Assembly (NCBI GenBank): GCA_002917075.1
Contig: NTMA01000001.1
Coordinates: forward strand, 248,001-312,000
Length of the DNA: 64,000 nucleotides
DNA from: Hawksworthiomyces lignivorus
Taxonomy: Eukaryota; Ascomycota; Sordariomycetes; Ophiostomatales; Ophiostomataceae
Direction of reading: 5' to 3'
Part shown: in pieces, positions 1-13,100 of the stretch
Position numbering within the stretch: the first letter of the stretch is position 1
Layout of the letters: the number at the start of each line of letters is the position of its first letter
Made by a program: the position numbers and the translations under genes
Notes under the pieces: generated by a model
The model's database searches: none
Seen by the model: only the letters and a program-made list of their open reading frames with translations
Told to the model about the DNA's origin: nothing

Positions 1-325
1 TCTCAGTCGCAAGTGCGCTCTCTTTCGTCGGACATCACGACCGACTCACCCTCCTTCCTCGTTGGTGGAGTCACCCAACTTTTTTTTTTTTTTTAATTTT
101 GCATTTTGTTTTCTTTTCCCTCCATCGTCCATTCGTTGCGCCTTAGTGATTTTCCTTTTCTTTCTTTTTCAAAACCTTCTTTTTCGGGGCCCCTTATACA
201 TACCTACTCTACATATACATATACATAACACCATAAACCATACACGTATATATCTGATTTTTTTCCCCTCTCGCTCTGGCCCTCCGATCTCGAATCCTGC
301 CCGTCCACTCTTCCTCGCCTTGTGT
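1..325 (+). promoter_or_regulatory. 5' leader/promoter of the Zn2Cys6 gene
   Basis: No ATG occurs on the + strand before position 326, so the first ATG fits the chosen start of the following gene. The stretch is pyrimidine-rich, with a T run at about 80-95, a CT-rich tract to about 170, and ACATATACATATACATA-like sequence near 210-235. Such CT-rich leaders are common just upstream of fungal transcription starts. The transcription start itself cannot be placed. Confidence 0.45.
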
Positions 326-2892
326 ATGGATGGCTCGCCACTTCTCGCGGGCGGCGGCGGCGCTTCATTAAGCCCGACCAGCCCCGTGAGCGTCCGCAGC
401 ATCGCCGGCCTCAACGGCGCCAAGCGAAAGCGAAGTGCCGGTGCTCCTGCCAGTGCCGGCTTCGATAGCAGTCCCGGCAGTGTACTCAATGACGATGACG
501 GTGCCGACCATTCAGAGAAGAAGCGCCAGCCCGGCGTGAAACGGGCGTGCAATGAGTGTCGCCAGCAAAAAGTGAGTCATTCGCCCAATGGCATCCCCTC
601 CCTCCCCACTTCTACGCCTAACCCTCACCGCGATGCCTGCCACACACCGTCCCGTCTCCCAAGATGCGCATTGGCTGCTATATCGCCGTCTGGTATTACT
701 CGTTGTTCAATAGTCCCTGACATTTTTTTTTCTTCTCTTTTCTCTCTTGCTTCTTTAGTTGCGCTGCGATGTTGTCCAAGACCCTTTCCAGAGCTGTTCA
801 CGATGCAACCGGCTCAAGCTCCAATGCAAGATCGAGTCCAACTTCAAGCGCATAGGCAAGCGTTCCAAGCATGCCGAGATGGAAAAGGAGATCGAAAAGC
901 TCCGCCGTAGTGTACAGCAAGCCCGCTCCCAGGGATTTGTTCTCCCTGACGACAACGAGGACGAAAGCCTCTCGCATTCGCAGCTGCAGTCGCCCGTCAT
1001 CAACAACACCGTCTACACACACACGCGCAACCCCTCGCTGATGGGTTCCGACGAGGCCGTTTCGTCATTACTGCACCTCAAGCGCGGCGGCTCCTACAGC
1101 GTTCCGCGCATTGTGCGTGAGCTGGAAGAAGTCCGGCTGACCGAAGACGGCGAGGCCCAGCTGTTCCAGGAGTTTTGGTTGTTCTACCATCCTTTTCTCC
1201 CGTTCCTCAACCCGTCCTTGACGCCCGAACAGTACTACCAACAGCACCCGCTCCTCTACTGGAGCATTGTTGCGGTGGCCGCTCGTCGCTATACTCTGGA
1301 TCCGACACTGCTCACCGCCATCTCCTCTCCACTAAACACGCTGTTATGGAAGACCATTGGCGACGTCCCTGGGTCGCATTTTGTCGTCAAAGCCATGTGC
1401 CTGCTGTGCACGTGGCCGCTGCCAACCAGCACAACCACATCCGACCCCACACACATCCTGTGTGGTGTCATGATGAAGACGGCAACCGGCATCGGCCTGC
1501 ATCGTCCCAACCACATCAACGACTTTACCCGCGTCGCAATTGAGCTTAACAAGGACCAGCTGCACGATCGTGTTGTCACCTGGGCCGTCTGCAACATCGT
1601 TGCCCAAAACGTTGCCACGGGCTACGGCCAGCCGGCGTCTTCTCTCTACGACTGGACCCTGGCGACAAGATCGGGCCAATCGGGGCCATTCCAGCTCTCT
1701 GCGGAGCTGGAAGCGCGACTGCAGATAGAGCGTTTCTGTGACAAGGTTTCCAAGGAGATGTACAGCAACGCCAGCGACTCGCGCGGCGTCGCCGGCGATG
1801 AGCACCGCTCGATTCTTATGCGCGTATTCCGCCGTGAATATGGCGAGCTGTTCGCCGAGGTCATGTCCCGCAATCTGTCGCCCATCGTAACCTTCCATCT
1901 AAGGGCTGCGGGCCTACATCTCCGGCTTGCCGGCTTCTTCGACGCTAGCACGACGCCTGGCTATCTCGACGACCTGATGGGCCTGTGGCGTGCCACGGTC
2001 AGCTTCCTCGAGGTGGTCCTGAGCAACAGCACCGTGTCATCGCCGTCGTCCCCGCAGGAACATGTCGGCATTGACACGCTAAAGTATGCCACAAATTATC
2101 TGCAGCAGATGCTCGTTGCTGCCGGCTTTGCCCTGCTCAAGTTGATGCGGTCGTTCTTTTCTCAGGCCATCGACTATGAACAAGGCCGTCAGCTGTTCCA
2201 CCGCACAATCAATGCTATTCGAAGCACGAGCGTTGTACACAACGACTTACAGTGGCGCCTGGCGGAGCTGATGGTGCAAATGTGGAACGGTGCTCGCTTG
2301 GAGACACAGCAGCATCGAATACAGCATCCGGACGAGGAGGCGGTTCTCGACATTGATGACAGCCTGCAGCTGAAAGTGCGGTGTCGGCACAGCATGAGTC
2401 TAGTATTTGACTCCATATGGCACTGGAGGGAAGAGTATCAGGCCCGTGGTCGTGGCACCTTGGACGGTGAGTATTTTTATTATTTTTTTTTTTCCAATTC
2501 TGCATCCGCAATTCCCTCCCATCCCTCGCACTCTTTTCTTTCTCTTTCCTTGCTATGCGACCGTGCTAACGCGGGTGTCTGCAGCTCTTAAACAACCAAC
2601 TAATCCGGATTCAGCAAACGAGTCAACCGCCTCATCAACACACATGGATAGTGGTTTGCTAACGACCAACCATGCGCTGCCCAACCTCCTTGGAGCGCCA
2701 TCCAATGGTGCATTAACTCCAGTAGCAGCGACGGCCGGTTTGGCCGGACATGGACACAATGGCATGCTAGGGGCAGCCTTAACTTATGACGCCAACCCTT
2801 CTAGCTATGATTTCTTCGATCCTCAACACTGGATGCTGGATAACCTCTTAGACTTCAATTACACCTATGTGCAGCCTTTAGAAGGAGCCTGA
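326..2892 (+). CDS. Zn2Cys6 transcription factor, Leu3/War1-type
   Basis: Exons are 326-571, 759-2466 and 2585-2892, giving 753 aa. The binuclear zinc cluster is complete: Cys 75, 78, 85, 95, 98 and 105, spacing CX2CX6CX9CX2CX6C. Intron 1 (GTGAGT...TAG, 187 nt) splits it between CNECRQQK and LRC, so neither single ORF shows the whole cluster. A basic linker and a short Lys/Glu-rich coiled coil (about 119-140) follow, as expected for a dimeric DNA binder. The fungal-specific middle homology region spans roughly 190-370 (e.g. YWSIVAVAARRY and GVMMKTATGIGLHRP). The C-terminus is Ser/Thr/Ala-rich and ends in an acidic-aromatic stretch that could activate transcription. The cluster and linker resemble the Leu3/War1 group, which control branched-chain amino-acid or weak-acid responses in yeasts. 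The target pathway here is unknown. Confidence 0.88.
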
Positions 2893-4863
2893 CTCCCGTC
2901 CTCACGTCGACAAACGTTGCATCTCTCAAGCCTCTCTTATTTCTAACCCGTCCGCTTTGCTCCGTGGATAGATGCAGTAATATACATCTAGCTCTTTTGC
3001 TCAGATGCCATTTCCCCTATCTCTTTGCAACAAGGGGCTTTGCGGTATGAATCGAAAGCAGAGGACGAACACAAGGCATGCTGTCGTCCCAATGGGGAAC
3101 GTTACCCAACGCATGCAACTACACTTACCGCGTCATGCACATAACTAGTCTATTTTTATCTTGCTTTGTTTGATTTTACGCGTCTAAAATACCTTCGTCT
3201 CTTCCTGTTGTTTTGATAAAACGCTACATTCTTAGGTTTTGGGCTGGTCAGCGGTAGAGGGAATTTGGGCTTGTCGATGTCATTCTGGAGTTTCTGCGGT
3301 GGTTACTTGGGTGTGACTTTATTTAATCTTTCATTTTCTTTTTGTATTGTTTCTTCGCAACTGCCAACTTTCTCTTCTTCTTCTTCCTTTTCGGTATACG
3401 ACATAGGGAGCATCCTTTTTGGAAGTACTAAAAAGCAACCACCGCAAGAAAAGAAAAAAACAAAATGAGAAGAAATCAAAATTAAAGCTGAAATTAAAAA
3501 AGAAAAAGAGTTGCCTCGGGCCCTAAAAAAAGCAAAAGGAGTGACAAGAAGAGGAAAGGGAAGCGGCTTCATCGAGAAGCAGAGATCATGCGACTTCAAA
3601 AGAAGCGCAGAGCCACAGGCTGATCAATCACGGGCATTGGTGAATCAAAATACGGTGTAAGAGGGGGGCAGCTGTGAACGGCCGAAGGGGGAGCAGATGC
3701 AGTAAAATTATCTTTGACGTATGTAGGAACAAATTGTTGTCTTTTAACTGTCGGTCCTGGGTGCACAAAAACGAAAACAAATCTAAGCATAAACCAAAAT
3801 AGAAGCGGTAGTGATATTACATGTCGCTCTGATACGCACAAGGGAAACGGCCAGACAAAAGAAATAGGACTCCAACTCCATTTACTCTCGTATGGTCCTC
3901 GTTTTGTAGATTTAACAGTGGAAAACAAAGGGACTGGTCTAAATTATGCGCTGGCCGTCTCATTGCTCATTTCCTCTTTGGTTCCCCTCGCTCATATTTT
4001 ACTGTTTATTTTCTTTTATATGCCTTATTTCAGTTCCATTATGCTTTTTATACACTCTGCCCGCGTCCCTTAACATTTACCAGGTGAACAGACGTAGGGA
4101 ACCAGGGCGATCTCAAGGCGGGAGGGTCGTTCGGTCAGGTCCTTTGAAGCCGAAGATGGTGTCAAACTCTCTACCCCATCTTTTTTCTCTGCTTCATCTT
4201 CCTATTCTCTTTTATCTGTTTACAAGCAGTTCATCTGATCCTATTCTCTAAAGTTCTAGCCTTCTGAGCGATCCTAATTTCATTGGTATGGCATTATTCC
4301 GGGGGGGGGAAAGTAGGGCGAGGCGGCGTCCCAGGGTGAAGCAATAAATAAGAAATAACAAAACCAAAAGTAATAATACGGGGCACGGAAGGCTACAGGG
4401 ATGTGAGAACGAAGGATCCAGCAGATGCACAGATATAATACATGTAGAATAGAGCAGCTTCTTTCTTCTCTTGCTCATGCCGCTCCAAAGATAGGCTTAA
4501 GACGGTGAAGAATAACAGCATGAGTGAAAATAAGAGCCCAATGGAAAGGAGAAGCGACTGAGGGAGAACATAATTTCGGGAACAAAGGAGAAAAACACCC
4601 GACTTAGTAATGACACCGGGGAACAGCTGGCACAAGAAGCTGCACAAATGGTTAAAGAGCTGCACAGAGGATGTGGGACAGTGAACAAAGAAAAATAAGG
4701 CGGTGGAGGAGGGGGTATGAAGGATTCGGTTTGTTACACAGAGTTCTCAGCAGGCATTTCCGATGGGCGTCCATATATCGGATCAAATGAGCCATCCGCA
4801 TGAAATGCAGCACAGCAACGGGGAAATTACTACGGGAAATACGGCCGCTGTCAGGCTGTCAGA

Positions 4864-4910
4864 AGGAGGCAGAGCAGGCAGAGTAGGCAGACAGAGTGGG
4901 CAGAGCAAGC
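4864..4910. repeat. Imperfect GGCAGAGCA-type repeat
   Basis: A purine-rich tandem of GGCAGA/GCAGAGT units is readable directly. It has no coding context. Confidence 0.5.
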
Positions 4911-6525
4911 ACCCGCTGGCGCCTGACGTGTGGGAAGCCGCAAGCCTCTCTCCAATATACAACAAGATAATAAAGTAGGAGAAGGCGAGGGAGGGAAAGG
5001 GTAGGAAAAGGCTCGTAATTAATCAAGAGAAATTATATCCCGGTGGGAGCAAGGCTTTTGCGAGGCTTTTTGCAGGAGCCAATGAAAATAGCTGCTCATC
5101 TAATAGGCACAGTCGTTCTCTACCGTTTTCCCCTGCCGCTCCTCGCCATAGATAATATGAGTTTTCCGGTTTTCTAATCTATAAGTAGACTATACAGGCC
5201 CATTAACGAGACCACCTCCCGGGATTTCTCAGATGTGCAAAGTGAAGACGGGAGCGGGAATAAATGAAATCGGGAGAGAGGGGACGAAAAGGACTTTGGT
5301 GTCAAGATTTCTTGAGCTAGAGAAAATAGACCAAAAAAATAAAAAACATAATTTTCTTGAGGGACAAAGAGAGAATCTTAACATCTATATCGTGAGTGAA
5401 GTTATAAAGAGCCAATAAGCAAACAAATAAACAAACTTGAGTTGCTGTGGTGCCCATTGGCAGTACTGACAACAACAGAACACAAGTTCAAACGGTAAAA
5501 GGAGAGGCAGAAGAGGCTGTGTTAAAAGTGCCTTTGGTTCGATCACTGTAAGACTAAAAGACGAGCATCCTGCATTTTGTTGCACAATACAACCTGCTCT
5601 TTCATTTAGTATTCGTGCCTTTGTAACCCACATTTTCTATCAGCACTCTATTACTCTCTTCGCTTGGGAAGCACACCATGGCTGGTGTAGATGCTTGCTG
5701 GCGGAAAGTTATTGAAGGGGCTCTCTTCGAGCCTCATGGACTTATTTCCACTAGGCATATTTTATAAATGAGCACCATTTATTACAATACTCTGCGCCTC
5801 AAGCCTAGTGCAAGGCAGAATCAGTAAATGATGCAGTGGCAGAGAATTTTTGGGGCAATTGGCTGTGTAGATATAGAATAATGGTGGAGATCTTTTCATT
5901 CTCGGTAGTGATAGAAACAGAAACTTGATTATCAAGCTACACAAGAGCGAACAGATGTCATAGAGAATGAGGTATGGTTAGGGAACAAGCCAGACTATAC
6001 CAGATAATGTCTATAGCAGTGTACCGAGAGCCCGTTTTCACACCCATAGTGTTGGCTATTCCGAGGCAGACATGGCAATAAGAGACGTAGTAGCGGTTGA
6101 GGCTTGAAGAATATGGGCAAGAGACTAGAAATACGAAATGAGATTCCCTCTGAAGCTTAAGCCTGCAAGATATTCATTATTATTAGTAGCCTAGTCTTTG
6201 CCATATCTTTGCCTTTCATCACTCAATTTACTGCTTTTCGATTTCTCTTGAAGGTTTCATTTTCTTTCTCTAAGTATTATGCCGCCAGAGTGAGACAGTT
6301 AGGTATGCATGAGGCCGTGTATTTCTGTCATGGTCTATGGTCTTACTGTTGTACGAGAATGACCTGTCATTGAGCTGCTGAAGTTGGTATGATATGTATT
6401 CACCATTGGCAATAGTCTCAATTTTAAAACGGATTGGTTTCCTTCTTTGTTCTCACCAACATAATATTTATTTTTGTCTGGGTAGTCTATTTCCGTGAAC
6501 TCGCCCTCCCCTCTATTTTATGTTA

Positions 6526-6562
6526 TTTTTATTTATTTATTTATATATTTATATATTTTTTC
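6526..6562. repeat. TTTA/TATTTA microsatellite
   Basis: ATTT and TATTTA units are repeated with small interruptions in the intergenic AT-rich stretch. Confidence 0.7.
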
Positions 6563-7800
6563 TTCTTCAAAACTTAACCGCCTAAGATTGCCCACAGGCT
6601 GTGTACTTTTATTATCGTCTTAAGCAATTCAAGCCAAAACTACGGCAGATAGTTGGAACGGATATGAGGAAAGATGTGATCAATAACCGGACCAAAAATA
6701 AAATCCGAGTTATATAGTAGATCGTATCTCTTAAGTATTATGGTCTCCGCTGCATTCGTGATGCTGTTGATGCGTATTAAGGGGTACGTTCTCGGCATCT
6801 GGCAGAGAGACCTTAAAATCGGAGAGGCATAATCAAAACTTGTTTTGTTATACGGGTGTTAGCGGACGAAATGTGCAACTCGTTACTCTATTTCCACTTC
6901 AAGATCATTTTAATAACTGTATTTTGTGGAGATCACTTCTTGCTGTAACTAAGTAGTTGTGTTATAAGATCTATGGAGAAGCCACGTGAGAGTGTACCCT
7001 TTTATGTAGCCACATCGTGTATTTACTGTGATCTGCTTTGTTACTCTATGCTACACGTTTTCCTTGTTTGTTGTTTGTTATGATCTGGACTTGTTGAGAC
7101 GTTGAGCATGAGTTTTGTGTTTGGTGCTGCTGGTCCAGGTCCGTGTTGTTGTGTTTCTTGCTCTGTAGCCTGTATAAGGCTGAAAATGTTGTCCCCGCCT
7201 TCTGTTGCTTGTTATGTGCTTGATCGGCAGCTGTTCTAGTATTTCATTTCACCCATTGTCTACTAATATGCAAAAACGGTTGCTGATCTGGGCTAATTGT
7301 TTACATATCGACCAACAGGTACGGCTGGCTTCTGGGTTTCTCAGGGGACATTCCTTGTTCTCAGTTCGAAGATGCCATTCTATTTAGATAGCGGTGATTT
7401 ATTCTCTTCTTGCCAATTGTTTTTTGATTTCTTTTTAGCATTGTGTCTACAAAGTCGAACAGGGAAACAGAATCCTAGCAATAATGGCGGAGCTCCACGG
7501 GAAACATCTTATTCCCTTGCATGCAGCCGAGAGTAGTAGCAATTGAGCGCGGGCCTTCTAGAAGGTTTCTTCTTCCTCTGCTCATCTGATCTCCCAACCT
7601 GTGCCTTTCACCGAAGCCGCTATATTTCCTTTTTCCTTGGTCGATTTTGCTTTTTCCTTATCAGGAAATACACGACGCATTTCTTTTTTCAGGGGAATGC
7701 GCACGTGGAAGATGCAAGGCATCAGTCTAGGGTGAGACGGCAAGGATTGTAGCCACTTCCTTAGACGACAACTACCGAGTCTATCATGTGGCAAGAATGA

Positions 7801-10800
7801 AAACGGATGGCGAGGGGCGGAGACGTGGCAGAGAGAATGTCAGAAGGAATGAGAGAAAAGAAGGACTAAGACATGCAAGGGACGAAAGCGAGCAGCAGAA
7901 CTCTCTCCAGCCTCTTTCTCCTAGCCAGCGCAAAAAAAGGGGGCAACAATGCCGTCGTTTTCATAATCCATCCTTCTTGTAAAGGTATATTTTCCCGCTT
8001 TAGGTGTTATGACTCCTTTGATCTTTTCTTCAAGGCCTTGCACACCATCCGCTCTTGTCTACCCCTCTCATTGCCCTTCATCATCGCACATCCCTTTAAA
8101 GAAAGGAGAAATCTACTAGTTCTATGGCTCGATAATCGACCGATGCTCCGCATTTGTTTCGTTGTTGGCTCGAGCTATGTGGACTCTAGTCGCGATGTAG
8201 TCGCCGGGCAGGGATGAGAGCCTGGACGGCAAAGGGAGGGGTGTGCGAAGTAGAGAGAGATTAGTAGAGGAGCTAGTCATGGCAAAAGTGATGAGTCGTC
8301 ACGGGAGAACAGAAGCCGAGAAGAGGCGTTTTCTTGTAGGGGGATCTTTGATGAGTGGCCGCGCAGAATGAAGCTTTAAGCGTCTGATGATGGGTAGCTG
8401 AGGAGCATCGGGCCGGCCGACATGCGTGATGCATGTGAAAAATGACTTTAGCTAAGCGAATATGCTATATCCTGCAACTCATCTTGCTTGCTCTTGGTTC
8501 TTCGTCACCATCATCGAGCATATGTAAGCTCTCACAAATTCCTCACTCCCCTTTGACATTTCTGATCAATACTTCAAAGAAGACGTTGAAATATGATCTC
8601 TTGTAAAGCTCACTCAGCGCTGAGCGCAGATGTTTCAGGACTGGAAATTCGTATGAAGATCTATAAACAACTAGATATAAGTCAAGTCAGAAAAAAAAAC
8701 ATCCTTGACTGAAGAGAAGCGTGACCTCGGGAGTGCTGAGATCGATATTTTCTGTTTTAATTTACAAAGGGTAGAGCTTGTTGTATTTGTGAATACCTTA
8801 ACTCGCTTCCGTGTCAGATGCCTAAGAAAATTTTCGTGGGCAATGGCAAAGTCCACTGTAATACAAATAGAAGACATGTATAATATGTTGTCTTCTATGC
8901 AAATTTTTGGATATCGACTTCAAGCTTGGAATTCTTGTACCAAGTTAGTATACATGATCTGCGCAGCTATCTTTCTGCTTTCTTTCCCGTAAGGGCGTCG
9001 GACAGACAAAAAATAAGTAATAAAAAAAGACAAATACTTACAAAAGAAGAGTGATAATGAGAAGCAAAGACGAATAATAATAATAATAAGCCGCCTACAG
9101 CGGGTATCTTAAGGTTGTTTGTAGCACCGACAAAATTATTTTCGTTGCCTTTTCTTGCTCTTTTTCTGGCCAATTCGCGACTAACACGTCCCTGCTTTAT
9201 TTCTCATGTTTTCATTGCTTCTTTATGATCGCCATGGGCCGTCCGCCAGCAAGGGATATTCAAAGGATCGCCAATCAGACACCGTAAACTATTTGATTTA
9301 TTTTCTCCTGCACTAGCTGAGGATTTGAAAAAGCAAACTAAATCATGTAAATGAAATTACAGTGGCATCTGCTGTTATACGCAATCCAGACCAAAAGATG
9401 CTAAACAGAAAAGAAAGCAGACACACGAGAAATTGGTTTCAGCTCAGACTCTCCTGCAGAGAAGTTCTTTCTACGGCTGAGGAATAGACCCCTAGTTTTC
9501 TATTCCCTTTGCGAAGCTCACGCACTGTCCTTCTTTGGCATAAAGAAAGTTATTTCTAATATTAAGGGAAACTTAATGTGGAGAAAATGGAAAGACTACA
9601 GAGACAAAAACCCGCGGATAAAAGTGGCAGAGTGATAAGCAGACTGCGAACACTTGAGCGGTCCCAGGCAGGCCCTTGCTTCTTGCTATCCCTTGTTTCG
9701 TCTCTGACCCCAAACTTTTGCAGGCATCAAATAACATACATTGGCATAAAAGCAAAAGAGAAGCGATATTCGGACACTTCCACTACTCCTTCACAGTGAA
9801 GCCGTCCCTTGTAGAGACCTTTGTGGGGTCCCCCGTGCTCTCCTCGCCATTTCCCTTAGTTTCTCTATTTGTCACATAATCATTTGCAAATGATTCTCTC
9901 TCTTCTGGAGCTAATGGCGTAGAGTGGCGAGAGAAATTTTACTTTTGACTCTGCAGCCTCTTAATTGCTTTAGAGGGTATTAGGTGATCTCGTGATATAC
10001 AGATACTCTTGTTGGACGACAGGTTCTAGATTCTCTTCTTAGACGTTACGTAACTAGCATGGTATCATATCTAAATGATCCTTCCACTGTGAGTGATGGC
10101 CGTTATGTGCCTTTTTTTGAGGAGAGGCACATGTAAGTGCGTTCTGTTTGCTAGTATGCCTTCGAGTGTGCCTTGATTTATATGTATAGAGAGCTCCTCA
10201 AGTTTATTAGCACCTGCCCACCCGCCACAACTTGAATATATTGCAAATGATACGCATGTGCCTGAAGACACCAAGTGAAGGGGCAGTTCTTGCCAAAGAG
10301 GCGCAGGAGGGTGGTAGAGACCAGCACTGACGGTAAAGGCATGGGGGAGAGTTGGTTCGTGTTTCTAATCTCGGGAGTATGATCCATGAAAAAGAATATG
10401 CAATCTCCAAGACAGCGTCAAATCTGTAGCACCGACAGAAAAGAGAAATATCAAATTCTCGCAATCATCCGATCCGCCCCTTCACCAGGAAACAGCCAAG
10501 AGTGTGGAGAGTGTGGGAAACGTATATTGCACGACGCAATTGCTAATATCGCAGAGTGTTGCGCTCGGAGAAGTCGGGCATCTCCCCCTTACCTTACACC
10601 ATACACAACAGCTTCCTTCGTCCAGTCTAAGACACAGCTCTGACAGGCTGAGTTGTTTCTGGCAGCCAGGTACACGGATGGGGGCTGAAATTCGGCTCCG
10701 AGTCTGGGTGCCGTACGGCACAGCAAAATAAATAGAGTTTATGCATCAAAGAGAGAAGAGGGAATTAGAGACAGAGGCATTTATACAGAAAGGAGTGAAG

Positions 10801-13100
10801 AACAAGCAACAGCTGTTGGGAAAGGATGAAGACGAAGCAAAACAAGCGGATGCTGTTGTGCATTTGTCCGAGATTATCTTGTGGGAGAATAGAGTACTAG
10901 ATGGAAGAAGGTGGTAAGTTTAGCAGTCATGCTTAGCAGCATACGGCGGTCCTGATAATGAACGTATGCTATTATATGAGACATCTACGGTATACATCAC
11001 CCTCTCTGAGGGGGTTTGTTGTGTTCTGTTCGGCTTGAGGGTGCAACATGGCGAAACAGGAAATGGGAAACCAGGTTGAAATCGTTGTTGTCGTACACGC
11101 CACCCCATTTGAAGAAAACCAACAGAACAAATATGGCGGAAATTGAATAAACGAAAACGAATATCGAATGCAAAGCAAAATGCGAGGGTAGCTGGCTTTT
11201 GCGGTATAAAAATCCAGACTGGATGTATACCGCAATTGTCTGACTGGTCCCGCTGCAGCAGATCTCGGTTAAGCTTTGCTCATATTTACCGGAAGATAGT
11301 GAGAATAGAGGACAAATAGGTGTAAATCTACCCTCTGCTGCGGTGTATGAAGGTGTGAACACAAACCCCGTTTCCGCTTGCGGGCTGCCGTGATTAATAA
11401 AAGGTAGTAGAAAAGGGGGAAGGACTAGATTCTTTCAGACCTGACATGGCATCCATGCTGCCCCTCCTTTTCCATCTTAGACACTCGTTCTCGGCATGTT
11501 CGCGTGAGGTGCATGGAAACGCAAAATAAAAATGAAGAAAGCGACCCGTTAGTGAGACCGCGCTCCAAATCCAAGGACGAGAGGGTGCGTCTTGCAGCGG
11601 TCGAAATTTCTATCCGAGCTGGATTGTTGCAGGCGCTTAACTCTGCCTGCAGCGGCGATGATGAAGGAGGCACGTCAAAGAAAGCGCAGGGCTAAAGAAA
11701 ATGGAGCAATCATAAACGATGCTAGCAAGACAACAGAGATCAAAGGTTGCATAGTCTTTTTTTTTTTTTTTCCGCAGCCGCTGAAGACAGCAGCCGCTTC
11801 ACAAGAGGTGGTCGCCGACCTGGACAACTGACGCGCGGATCAGCGCCGGAAAGTCAGAAGCACCCGTAGTCCGTAAGTGCAGGTAGGTAGAGCTGTGTGT
11901 CCATTCCCATTTTTTCCCCTTCAACAGCGCTTCTCCCCGCCTGTTTTTTTATTTTATTTTATTTTATTTGTCTTCGTTTTTTTTTTTTTTTTGGTTGTCT
12001 CTTGCTAAGGGATGACAAAAAGGAAACCGGCTGGAGAATACGCCGGATTTTGTTGGCTAAGATATTGATCTTTGAGCTACCCTCCTTCTCTTGGAGTCGG
12101 CGGGGCGGCACAAAAGACGAGGATGCAAAGCCAATATCAAAAGGCGCGACGTGACCTAGAATGATGATATATGATAACAAGTATTCTCTACAAAATTTAT
12201 TTCATCGACAGAAAAAGAAGATACCGATGGCAGCACACCATACGAAACAAGAAAGTGCTTTCCAAATGGTTGGGTTACAGCAGGTGCTACGATGCATCGC
12301 TGCGGCTGCTGCCTTTGGGTAGCAATGCTAGCAAATCATGCACTTAGGGCAATATTCCTACTCATAGAGACATATATGCGACAAGCGATGAAGCAACGTC
12401 GTATGAGGACGAATGGTCTGGATAGACGATGTATGAGAGTCAAAGTGTATGGGATAAACAAGCGCCCACTCTCTAAAGAACACACTCGCAGACATGCCCT
12501 CCTCCATGCACGGAAGGAATATAGAGGGCCGGTGGCTCCCAGAGAAGGGAGGGATGTGTGTATATTCGTGGTCGTGTGGAGCATCATACGTTAAGACAGT
12601 ATAGAGGCTGTGGACGTTGAAACCTCTTTTCTTTTCCTCTTCGCCATGCTTCTTTTCGGCATTTTTAGAATAAGACGGCACAACCATCTTCTTGCCGCTT
12701 ACAGCCTACAGCTGTTGGGAGGCAGTTCGCCAGTATAATTTGTAGGCCGTTTTTAACGAAAAGATCTGCTATGGCAGCTAAAGCTACGACAGGTAGAGAG
12801 AGACCTGGTAACACGCATGAAATATGACACTCAGACAATGCGACATTGACGAAAGCAGCGGATGAAAAGTCGATTCTTGCAGCCGCTGAAGCTGACTACC
12901 TCGACGGAAGGAAGAAGAGATCGCCGACCTAGTGTATTCAAAGCTAAGTATTGGAAACATTAGAACAGCAAGATCAAGGGGGGAGAAAAAAAATGACCTG
13001 TTGTGTGAAATGAATATATGCAGTAGGCTTATGGGTTCTTCCCCAGAAAGGAGGTATACTGCGCCAGCACAAAACGGTCTCAGGAGCACTATGGAAAAAT
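7801..13100. other. Gene-free region, part 2
   Basis: No ORF resembles a protein-coding exon. The region contains an AAT microsatellite (9073-9089), T16 runs at 11757-11772 and 11977-11992, and a TTTTA repeat (11944-11969). Two places, 11774-11821 and 12879-12930, carry the same two words, GCAGCCGCTGAAG and TCGCCGACCT, in the same order about 40 nt apart. They could be a diverged duplication or a shared binding site. Otherwise I see nothing nameable. Confidence 0.55.
11944..11992. repeat. TTTTA repeat followed by a T16 run
   Basis: Four TTTTA-like units precede a 16-nt T homopolymer. It is simple sequence of no clear function. Confidence 0.7.

Larger units (their letters stand above)
2893..7800. 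other. Gene-free region, part 1
   Basis: Only short ORFs (under about 120 codons) with biased, low-complexity translations are present, and none looks like a known protein. The first few hundred bases probably hold the 3' UTR of the zinc-cluster gene. Strand composition switches in blocks: pyrimidine-rich at 3300-3420, purine-rich at 3430-3600 and 4400-5400. An imperfect GGCAGAGCA-like repeat sits at 4864-4910, a G8 run near 4303, and a TTTA/TATTTA microsatellite at about 6526-6562. I saw no tRNA A/B-box pair and no transposase fragment. Confidence 0.6.

Noticed and set aside
5530..5560. A GGTTCGATC string resembling a tRNA B box
   Set aside because: The box is not followed by the expected CC, no A box lies at the right distance, and no cloverleaf can be drawn.
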